Assembly (NCBI GenBank): GCA_903862805.1
Contig: CAIOZP010000496.1
Location: 1 to 5,501, forward strand
DNA from: an uncultured Fibrobacterota bacterium
Lineage (GTDB): Bacteria > Fibrobacterota > Chitinivibrionia > Chitinivibrionales > CAIOZP01
Reading direction: 5' to 3'
Length of the DNA stretch: 5,501 nt
The first letter of the stretch is position 1. The number at the start of each line of letters is the position of its first letter. The notes under the pieces are model-generated. The model did no database searches. It worked only from the letters and a program-made list of their open reading frames with translations, and was not told where the DNA came from. Shown piece by piece: positions 1 to 5,005 of the stretch. Both the position numbers and the translations under genes were made by a program.

Positions 1-959
1 CTGACAGTAATTCCGGGTTATCGTTCGTTCCCTTTGCCGAAGAGATTAACAGTACCCTGTTTTTTTTGCTCGGCCCTGTTCTTTACCTGTATCTGCGCTC
101 CATCGCCGGTCGAAGCTCTTCGTTTTTCTACGTTGCCATGCAGGCTATTCCGACCCTGATTCTGGCACTTTTCTTCGTGTCGTCGTACAACCTTCCCTGT
201 TTCTACAAAGCCTCCTGGGGAATGAAGGTGATAAACTGCGTTTATGACTGGAACTGGACCGTGGAGGCATTTCAGGAAGCGACGTATCTTCTGGTCTGTG
301 CTTTTATTCTTGAGGGATATAGAAAAACTGTGGCAGACGGCACATCCGGAACTGAAAAAAGTATTGCCGCAAGGATGCAATATTTCCTTCTGTTCTATGC
401 CATGCTTTTCTCCATAGATCTTGCAAACGACATTGTTTTCGCAGTTACCGGAGCCGGTGGATTTATCCATGTGATGATTCCGAGAATCCTGTCAGCCCTC
501 TGGTTCTCTGCGGCAGCTTATTTCGTATTGTTGATGCCCGACGAATATGGCAAACTGCAAACCGCACTTGAAATACAAAACCCTCCGAAATATCAGCGAA
601 GTGCGCTTTCTGCTGAAGAAGCCGAAGAAATCGTCTGCAAGGCCACGGCAAAAATACTTGCAGAACAGCTCTTTACTGATTCGGAACTCAGCCTTGCCGG
701 TCTTTCAGGAAAACTCTCGATCGGAACCCATGAACTATCGCAGGCGATAAATACTGCTGCGGGGTGCAATTTCTCGGGGTATATAAACGGCTTCAGGGTA
801 GAATTTGCCAAAGAACTTCTCGGTTCGCCCGCACACAAAGGCAGGTCGGTTCAGATGATCGCTTTTGATGCCGGTTTCTCATCCAAATCGACGTTCAACA
901 AAGTTTTTCGGGAAATCTGCGGAGAAACACCAAGCGCTTTCCGGCAAAAAGCTGTTTGA
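1..959 (+). CDS. AraC-family transcriptional regulator with N-terminal membrane region (5' end missing)
   Basis: This is the C-terminal part of a membrane-anchored AraC/XylS-type DNA-binding regulator. The frame is open to the left window edge with no stop and no convincing start, so the true start lies upstream; a TTG at 66 lies inside a hydrophobic helix and is not credible. The visible N-terminal half is strongly hydrophobic, with about five membrane-spanning stretches near 51-104, 120-188, 275-320, 375-446 and 471-539. The first contains the LLGPVLYLYLRS motif seen in many 'multi-TM + AraC' regulators. A charged linker (about 545-650) leads to the AraC domain: a first helix-turn-helix near 685-755 and a second near 843-950 with the typical IAFDAGFSSKSTFNKVFRE and GETPSAFR signature. 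Such proteins are thought to sense an envelope signal and bind DNA in the cytoplasm; ligand and targets are not visible. The deiminase gene follows 145 bases downstream on the same strand and is a possible target. Family assignment is firm; function is inference. Confidence 0.93.
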   Translation, partial: DSNSGLSFVPFAEEINSTLFFLLGPVLYLYLRSIAGRSSSFFYVAMQAIPTLILALFFVSSYNLPCFYKASWGMKVINCVYDWNWTVEAFQEATYLLVCAFILEGYRKTVADGTSGTEKSIAARMQYFLLFYAMLFSIDLANDIVFAVTGAGGFIHVMIPRILSALWFSAAAYFVLLMPDEYGKLQTALEIQNPPKYQRSALSAEEAEEIVCKATAKILAEQLFTDSELSLAGLSGKLSIGTHELSQAINTAAGCNFSGYINGFRVEFAKELLGSPAHKGRSVQMIAFDAGFSSKSTFNKVFREICGETPSAFRQKAV

Positions 960-985
960 CAGTTTCCACTCAAACTATTGATGAT
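956..985 (+). promoter_or_regulatory. Weak candidate promoter upstream of the deiminase gene
   Basis: A perfect -35-like TTGACA (956-961) overlaps the stop codon of the AraC gene. The best -10 at a legal distance is only GATGAT (980-985, 18-base spacer, four of six matches). It would give a 5' leader of about 110 bases before the deiminase start at 1105. The match could be chance, and sigma consensus in this lineage may differ. Confidence 0.22.
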
Positions 986-1094
986 TTCTCCGAAAATGTC
1001 CCAAATTATCTTCACGGACGAAATATGTCCTGCTATTGGTTATTCTTGTGAGAGATGATTCGGCTCGGCGAAACGGGCAGAACAAGCACAAACG

Positions 1095-1100
1095 GGAGGA
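1095..1100 (+). promoter_or_regulatory. Ribosome binding site setting the deiminase start
   Basis: GGAGGA lies four bases before ATG 1105. It is the strongest Shine-Dalgarno-like sequence in the leader, and the ATG it serves begins a clean signal peptide. It therefore decides the start against the in-frame GTG at 1036, which would add 23 polar residues before the signal peptide. Confidence 0.8.
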
Positions 1101-1104
1101 ATAC

Positions 1105-2409
1105 ATGAAATCCGGATTAGCAGCATTGATCCTTTTCTTCGTCGCAGCAGCAAACGCTGGATATGTCAAACCCGATGAAACCTGTCTCCATTCGGCCACA
1201 TGGCTCCAGTGGCCCAATGATTACGGATGGGATGCCACGCATGTGGCACGATACCAAGCCACATGGATCGCAATGACCAAGGCTCTTGCACCTGGTGAAC
1301 GGGTGCATCTCATTGTCTATAACGACTCGCAGCAAGCCGTGGTAGCGGCCCAGCTCGCCGCAGAGTCTGTTCCGATGGACAGCATCACCTTCCACGTCTG
1401 GAAAACCGACGATGTATGGATTCGCGACAACGGCCCGATGTTTGTTTTCGACGATAACGGGAACCCTGCGATCATTCATTGGAACTTCAACGGATGGGGC
1501 GGAAATGCCGATTCCTCTCTTGATCGCCTCATCCCTGATTCTGTCGGCAAAGCACTCGGTATCCCCGTGATCGAACAATCGATGACTCTTGAAGGCGGAG
1601 CGGTCGAGGTTGACAGTGACGGAACATTCATGGGCAAGAAAAGCTGCATACTAAATTCAAACCGCAATCCCGGACTTACACAGCAACAGGCGGATTCTCT
1701 TTTCACACAGTTCCTTGGTGTGAGTAATTTTATCTGGATGCCGGGAGTTGCCGGTCAGGACATCACCGACGATCACATAGATGGAACTGCCACCTTTGCA
1801 CCAAACAACACAATTGTTTTCAATGACCGGAATTATTTGAATCCCGGCGAATACGATACCTTGTTGAAAGCTGTCAATCGAAACGGCAATCATTATAATC
1901 TTGTAGAGGTACCGCTGACAAAGTCGATAATCCCCACTGCAAAATTCAACGGAATCTATGTGAACTACTATGTCGCCAACAAAGTCGTTCTTGTTCCAAC
2001 ATACAATGACGCGAACGACTCATCGGCAAAAGCCATAATTCAAAACATCTACCCCGACCGCAAAGTCATCGGTATTGATGCAACACAACTGTACGCCGAC
2101 GGAGGCATGATCCACTGCGTTACCCAACAGCAACCCGCCGCCCGCAATGCGACATCAATATCACATAAACCTTCTCATATAAAGCAAGGCGGACTTTTCC
2201 TGCAACAACACGGACATTCGATGCGGTTCTCGTCGCCGCCGCCAGCCGGAATCCGGCTTTCGCTCTTTACCCTGTCAGGAGAACGGATTCCGGTCGCTGT
2301 ACGCGGTCGGGATGTTGTCATTCCGAAGATTGCAACCGGAACATATCTCTATTTCATCACGGGTTCAAATATCTCAAGTATGGGAAAGATCGTTATCGAT
2401 GAGAAATGA
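1105..2409 (+). CDS. Exported agmatine deiminase-like (PAD_porph family) enzyme with C-terminal sorting domain
   Basis: A 434-residue guanidino-group hydrolase of the agmatine deiminase / Porphyromonas peptidylarginine deiminase family, expected to convert a guanidino substrate to a ureido (carbamoyl) product plus ammonia. Residues 1-18 are a signal peptide (one Lys, hydrophobic core, AANA before Gly19) without a lipobox Cys, so signal peptidase I is likely. The catalytic domain spans about 20-345: ATWLQWP near the start, DDVWIRDNGP (102-111), FNGWGG (about 131-136), LEGG (162-165), DDHIDG (H224, D226), YVNYY (N287) and the nucleophile loop GGMIHCVTQQQP with C338. After a Ser/Gln/His-rich linker, residues about 371-434 resemble a Por/type IX secretion C-terminal sorting domain (LSLFTLSGERI, then TGTYLYFITG, then GKIVIDEK). 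The FNGWGG and ATWLxWP motifs favour the agmatine deiminase branch; I do not see the NRPR-like stretch I associate with P. gingivalis PPAD. Ordinary agmatine deiminases are cytoplasmic and lack both end signals. The fold and active site are firm; substrate (agmatine, free arginine or peptidyl-arginine) is open. Confidence 0.93.
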   Translation: MKSGLAALILFFVAAANAGYVKPDETCLHSATWLQWPNDYGWDATHVARYQATWIAMTKALAPGERVHLIVYNDSQQAVVAAQLAAESVPMDSITFHVWKTDDVWIRDNGPMFVFDDNGNPAIIHWNFNGWGGNADSSLDRLIPDSVGKALGIPVIEQSMTLEGGAVEVDSDGTFMGKKSCILNSNRNPGLTQQQADSLFTQFLGVSNFIWMPGVAGQDITDDHIDGTATFAPNNTIVFNDRNYLNPGEYDTLLKAVNRNGNHYNLVEVPLTKSIIPTAKFNGIYVNYYVANKVVLVPTYNDANDSSAKAIIQNIYPDRKVIGIDATQLYADGGMIHCVTQQQPAARNATSISHKPSHIKQGGLFLQQHGHSMRFSSPPPAGIRLSLFTLSGERIPVAVRGRDVVIPKIATGTYLYFITGSNISSMGKIVIDEK

Positions 2410-2416
2410 AAACCAC

Positions 2417-2435
2417 CGACTGAATTCCTCAGTTG
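2417..2435. terminator. Hairpin just after the deiminase stop, possible weak terminator
   Basis: Seven base pairs (CGACTGA at 2417-2423 with TCAGTTG at 2429-2435, one G-U) close a five-base loop, eight bases after the stop codon at 2409. No T-run follows on either strand, so it is not a canonical intrinsic terminator; it may instead protect the 3' end of the transcript. Confidence 0.35.
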
Positions 2436-2503
2436 CATAGAAAGGTTTGTATAAAATCGATCTGATTTGTTTCGCATGATGACGCTTCCTTGAGTTCGAC
2501 ATT

Positions 2504-2536
2504 TTGCCTCGATCCAATCTGTTCATTAGATATATT
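2504..2536 (+). promoter_or_regulatory. Weak candidate promoter for the glycosyltransferase gene
   Basis: The 162-base gap before the glycosyltransferase has an AT-rich stretch at 2524-2536. TATATT (2531-2536) matches a -10 in five of six positions but lacks a -35 at the right distance. TTGCCT (2504-2509) with TAGATA (2527-2532) has a 17-base spacer but poor hexamers. A promoter here is plausible given the gap; the exact site is not determined. Confidence 0.25.
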
Positions 2537-2560
2537 GTCCAGTCGTGTTTTACTGTCCAC

Positions 2561-2567
2561 AAGGAAA
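2561..2567 (+). promoter_or_regulatory. Ribosome binding site setting the glycosyltransferase start
   Basis: AAGGAAA lies four bases before ATG 2572 (AGGA core six to seven bases upstream). The in-frame GTG at 2545 has no such site and would add nine residues that do not belong to the glycosyltransferase fold, which begins with the RICVIIPTFNN strand. Confidence 0.65.
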
Positions 2568-2571
2568 TCTG

Positions 2572-3723
2572 ATGACCGATCAGCGCATCTGCGTAATCAT
2601 CCCGACCTTCAATAACGCCGACAAAGTCGGTGCCGTTATCGCATCTGTAAAGACCGTGACATCAGACATCTTCGTTGTAAACGACGGTTCCACCGACGGC
2701 ACCGCCAAGGTCCTTGCGGCAATTGACTCGATCCACATTTCCACCCTTCCTAAAAACAAAGGCAAAGGCTTCGCGCTCAAGGTCGCATTCGAAGAGGCAT
2801 ATAAGGCGGGCTTTACACATGCGATTACTATGGACGCCGACGGCCAGCACCTTATCGAAGATTTGCCATCGTTCATCGACGGCATAGCAAAAGATCCGCA
2901 GGCTGTGCTTATCGGTCGCCGCTGCATTCCTTTTGACGGAAGCGTGGCGGTTCCCGGCAAAAGCAGCTTCGGCCGCAGCTTCGGAAATTTCTGGTATCGA
3001 TATATCGCCGGCATCAAGCTCGACGACACGCAATGTGGCTTCCGCTCGTATCCACTCGAAGCGATCATGGCCTTCGGGATCAACGGCGGAAAATACGAAT
3101 ACGAACAGGAATTGCTGATCACGTCGGCATGGCGCGGCCTTCCGATTCACGAGATTCCGATCCGTCTTTTCTACCAAAGCGAAGACGAGCGTGTTTCACA
3201 TTTCCGCCCGTTCAAAGACTTCATGCGGATCTCGCGTGTAAACGGCGTATATGCCGCCATGCGCATGACGCTTCCGCGCGAAGCGCTCGCCGAGTCCGGT
3301 GGCACCGTGGGCCAGAAACTCCGCAATCTTTTTTTGCATGAACTCCGCGCCAACACTTCGCCAAACCGAGCTTCGGCGTCGCTTGGCCTTGGCGTCGGTA
3401 TTGCGCTTACGCCGTGGCACGGGTTCCAGGTGCTTTCGCTGATCGGGCTAAGCGCGATCCTTCCGATAAACAAACCGCTCGCGTTTTTGGGATCAACCGT
3501 TTCGTCGGCGCCAATGGTTCCGTTCATCATCTGGGGCGAGATCGCTGTCGGCAGTCTTATCATGCACGGCTCCTTTTTGCATTCGGGAATAGGCGCCGTT
3601 GATATGCTGGCAACTGCCGGTGTAGAGTTTCTTGTGGGAAGCTTAGTCGTTGCGCCTGCGGTTGGTTTGATAACCTATGTTTTGTCGATGCCGTTTTTCT
3701 GGGTTATGAAGAAACAGAAATAA
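2572..3723 (+). CDS. Family 2 glycosyltransferase fused to a C-terminal membrane DUF2062 domain
   Basis: A 383-residue fusion protein. Residues about 5-235 are a GT-A-fold family 2 glycosyltransferase of the dolichyl/polyprenyl-phosphate sugar transferase type: ICVIIPTFNN (6-15), the VVNDGSTDGT nucleotide-sugar loop near residues 35-45, the metal-binding DADGQH (D88-H93) and the acceptor-side DDTQCGFR (151-158). Residues about 248-383 are DUF2062, with the typical SPNRASASLGLGVGIAL, TPWHGFQ and INKPLAFLGSTV segments. This part is hydrophobic, with about three membrane segments, and ends in a basic KKQK tail. The family link predicts transfer of a sugar from an NDP-sugar to a lipid-linked or envelope acceptor on the cytoplasmic side of the inner membrane, with DUF2062 as membrane anchor. 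Donor and acceptor cannot be read from the sequence. The GT2-DUF2062 order is known in other bacteria and both halves look intact. Gaps of 162 bases upstream and 562 downstream suggest it is transcribed alone. Confidence 0.92.
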   Translation: MTDQRICVIIPTFNNADKVGAVIASVKTVTSDIFVVNDGSTDGTAKVLAAIDSIHISTLPKNKGKGFALKVAFEEAYKAGFTHAITMDADGQHLIEDLPSFIDGIAKDPQAVLIGRRCIPFDGSVAVPGKSSFGRSFGNFWYRYIAGIKLDDTQCGFRSYPLEAIMAFGINGGKYEYEQELLITSAWRGLPIHEIPIRLFYQSEDERVSHFRPFKDFMRISRVNGVYAAMRMTLPREALAESGGTVGQKLRNLFLHELRANTSPNRASASLGLGVGIALTPWHGFQVLSLIGLSAILPINKPLAFLGSTVSSAPMVPFIIWGEIAVGSLIMHGSFLHSGIGAVDMLATAGVEFLVGSLVVAPAVGLITYVLSMPFFWVMKKQK

Positions 3724-3826
3724 GATAAGCGTTTTCGATGAGAAAAGAAGTCTGAAGAATAAAACAGGAAGAATGAAGGACTTAGCCACCCCTTAAACCC
3801 GCCAAGGAAGACGTGACCCCAACCCC

Positions 3827-3850
3827 CCGCGCTGTCGCGGTTCTTTTTCC
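3827..3850 (+). terminator. Likely intrinsic terminator of the glycosyltransferase transcript
   Basis: CCGCG (3827-3831), loop CTGT, CGCGG (3836-3840) forms a five-pair all-GC stem followed directly by TTCTTTTTCC. It lies 104 bases past the glycosyltransferase stop. The T-run exists only for + strand transcripts. The stem is short, so strength is uncertain. Confidence 0.5.
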
Positions 3851-3931
3851 TCGCCAGCTCTGAAACTCCCCACAAGGGGGCTTCTTGGTACGAGGGCGTG
3901 GTGATAGTTGTTTGACAAACGGTAATTGATG

Positions 3932-3977
3932 CCGCGTCTTATGAACGCAGAGGCGAAGCCGACTGCGCGACCCGCGG
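3932..3977. repeat. Nested hairpin with GAA triloop
   Basis: An outer stem CCGCG (3932-3936) / CGCGG (3973-3977) encloses an inner one, CGCAG (3946-3950) / CTGCG (3963-3967). The inner stem continues through a small internal loop into GGC-GAA-GCC (3952-3960). No T-run follows, so this is not a terminator. The nesting is what a structured RNA would show. Confidence 0.5.
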
Positions 3978-3990
3978 AGCAAAATTCTTT

Positions 3991-4024
3991 CCCTCTTGTA
4001 AAGGTTGCAACCTTTACAAGAGGG
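3991..4024. repeat. Perfect 34-bp palindrome
   Basis: The 17-base half CCCTCTTGTAAAGGTTG is followed without spacer by its exact reverse complement. Symmetry stops at both sides (T3990 against G4025). As RNA it would form a stem of about 15 pairs with a tiny loop; as DNA it could be a cruciform or a dimeric protein site. It is followed by GGCCCAC rather than T residues, so it is not an intrinsic terminator. Confidence 0.9.
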
Positions 4025-4025
4025 G

Positions 4026-4038
4026 CCCACGAAGTGGG
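4026..4038. repeat. Small hairpin abutting the palindrome
   Basis: CCCAC (4026-4030), triloop GAA, GTGGG (4034-4038). It begins two bases after the end of the 34-bp palindrome, and its GAA triloop matches that of the nested hairpin at 3932-3977. Confidence 0.5.
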
Positions 4039-4181
4039 ATGGGTGTTTCAGGTCTGGAATGCGTTAGGACGGACTGAAGCGGACGAAACGAAATGAGGCC
4101 TGTGGCCGAAATGCAGTGTAGTGTGCGAAGCGGAACGCGAGTACCGACCGGAGGGTAGCCCGTAAGGAGGGCCGGCCCGGA

Positions 4182-4226
4182 GGTGGGTTTTGATTATGTA
4201 GCGAAACGGAATAATCAAAACACGCC
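4182..4226. repeat. Long-stemmed hairpin upstream of the PHP gene
   Basis: A perfect 11-pair stem, GTTTTGATTAT (4187-4197) with ATAATCAAAAC (4211-4221), has a 13-base loop. It extends outward through one mismatch to GGTG (4182-4185) with CGCC (4223-4226), which includes one G-U. It ends 60 bases before the PHP start codon, so it could lie in that gene's 5' leader or be part of the upstream repeat element. Confidence 0.6.
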
Positions 4227-4270
4227 GTAGGGAAACGCCCAAAATATTCTGATTATCTTATCTATAAAAA

Positions 4271-4274
4271 AGGA
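4271..4274 (+). promoter_or_regulatory. Ribosome binding site of the PHP gene
   Basis: AGGA within AAAAAAGGAACC lies 11 bases before ATG 4286, at the long end of normal spacing. The preceding AT-rich stretch 4241-4270 (TATTCT, TATCTT, TATAAA) probably contains the promoter, but none of these has a convincing -35 partner. Confidence 0.5.
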
Positions 4275-4285
4275 ACCAATACAAA

Positions 4286-5005
4286 ATGCTATCAGTAGAT
4301 CTCCATTCCCATACCTTCTTCTCCAATTGTGGAATCCACACACACCTCGAACTGCTCAATCAGGCAAAGGCCCTCGGCATCAAAGCCCTTGCCATTACCG
4401 ACCACGGCCCATTGCTCGACTCGCGCATAACGCCGCCGTTTTTCGATCGCCTGAAAGATCCGGTGCCCGGTGTCCGCTTATATAAAGGAATGGAGTGCAA
4501 CCTTGCCGATCTTGACGGAACAATAGATCTGCCGAAGAATTTCGCGAAACATCTCGATCTTGTTCTGCTTGGCATTCATCCGAATACGGAAGAAGGTCTC
4601 GGCGAAGATGTCTATACGCGAGCCTTGATAAATGCGATATCGAAAAATCCGGCAATAGATATTATCACACATCCCGACAGCGGGACCTACAGCGTAAACT
4701 TCGAGCGGCTTTGCGAAACAGCGCGCCTTGCCGGAGTAGCCATCGAGATCAACAATTCGCGCGTGATGCTTGGTCGCAGCACAGCAGAAAAAATGACTCG
4801 CCTGATCAGCGCCTGTAAAAAAACAGAATGCCTGATCGTCGTCAATTCCGATACCCACGCGATTGGTGAACTCGGCCGTGACGAAGATGTGCGCCCACTT
4901 CTCGAAGCCGAAAGTTTTCCGACCGATAAAATAGTCAATCGCGATCCCGAAACCGCCGAGGCCTGGATTCAAAGCCGCATACATAATAAAAGGAATCTCC
5001 GGTGA
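4286..5005 (+). CDS. PHP-domain metal-dependent phosphoesterase (YcdX-like)
   Basis: A 239-residue single-domain PHP protein, close to the length of E. coli YcdX. The metal-site motifs occur in the expected order: DLHSHT (H7, H9), TDHG (D39, H40), GMECN (E70), GIHPN (H98), ITHPD (H129), EINNS (E154) and NSDTH (D189, H191). In this family these residues bind a cluster of up to three metal ions that hydrolyses phosphomonoesters or phosphodiesters. It is cytoplasmic, with no signal peptide or membrane segment. Substrate cannot be told: relatives act on histidinol phosphate, nucleotides and other small phosphates, and nothing here points to histidine synthesis. The start follows the hairpin-rich gap. 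The last four bases overlap the start of the methyltransferase gene, so the two are translationally coupled. The set of ligands appears complete, so an active enzyme is expected. Confidence 0.92.
   Translation: MLSVDLHSHTFFSNCGIHTHLELLNQAKALGIKALAITDHGPLLDSRITPPFFDRLKDPVPGVRLYKGMECNLADLDGTIDLPKNFAKHLDLVLLGIHPNTEEGLGEDVYTRALINAISKNPAIDIITHPDSGTYSVNFERLCETARLAGVAIEINNSRVMLGRSTAEKMTRLISACKKTECLIVVNSDTHAIGELGRDEDVRPLLEAESFPTDKIVNRDPETAEAWIQSRIHNKRNLR
4988..4994 (+). promoter_or_regulatory. Ribosome binding site of the methyltransferase gene inside the PHP gene
   Basis: AAAGGAA lies seven bases before GTG 5002, within the last codons of the PHP gene. Together with the GTGA start/stop overlap (5002-5005) this supports the GTG start and coupled translation. 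Confidence 0.65.

Larger units (their letters stand above)
3861..4050. repeat. Inverted repeat pair enclosing the palindrome (possible MITE-like or palindromic element)
   Basis: TGAAACTCCC (3861-3870) and GGGTGTTTCA (4041-4050) are inverted copies with nine of ten matches. Each has a small C/G hairpin on its inner side: CCCC-ACAA-GGGG at 3868-3879 and CCCAC-GAA-GTGGG at 4026-4038. A related direct copy, GGAAACGCCC, sits at 4231-4240. The layout suggests a non-coding repeat about 190 bases long, but no target-site duplication is evident and one ten-base match could be chance. Confidence 0.35.
3724..4285. other. 562-base intergenic block rich in inverted repeats, no credible gene
   Basis: No open frame here has a plausible ribosome binding site or protein-like composition. 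Instead there is a run of hairpin-forming sequences: 3827-3840, 3868-3879, 3932-3977, 3991-4024, 4026-4038, 4097-4107, 4153-4161, 4169-4178 and 4182-4226. The + strand is visibly C-rich at about 3785-3880 and G/purine-rich at about 4020-4190, on the two sides of the perfect palindrome. The last 45 bases (4241-4285) turn AT-rich and probably hold the leader of the PHP gene. The whole resembles a composite palindromic dispersed repeat or a structured RNA; I do not recognise a named family. Confidence 0.7.

Noticed and set aside
66..68. TTG as start codon of the AraC gene
   Set aside because: The frame is open upstream to the window edge, and the TTG lies in the middle of a membrane helix with no ribosome binding site.
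1036..1104. Upstream in-frame GTG start for the deiminase
   Set aside because: It would place 23 polar, charged residues before a normal signal peptide; the GGAGGA at 1095-1100 clearly serves ATG 1105.
2545..2571. Upstream in-frame GTG start for the glycosyltransferase
   Set aside because: No ribosome binding site, and the extra nine residues lie outside the fold; ATG 2572 has AAGGAAA in front.
3675..3875. 66-residue open frame on the - strand at the end of the glycosyltransferase gene
   Set aside because: It overlaps the intact glycosyltransferase C terminus and the terminator, and is rich in Phe/Ser runs from A/T tracts.
3782..4030. 82-residue open frame on the - strand across the hairpin block
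   Set aside because: It reads through the terminator hairpin, the nested hairpin and the palindrome, has Arg/Pro/Gly-rich low-quality composition, and lacks a convincing ribosome binding site.
4048..4242. 64-residue open frame on the - strand
   Set aside because: It covers the purine-rich, structured part of the gap; composition is not protein-like and no ribosome binding site is evident.
3724..4285. CRISPR array, tRNA or known riboswitch in the gap
   Set aside because: There are no regularly spaced direct repeats with unique spacers, no cloverleaf with a T-arm GGTTCRA signature, and no riboswitch core that I recognise.
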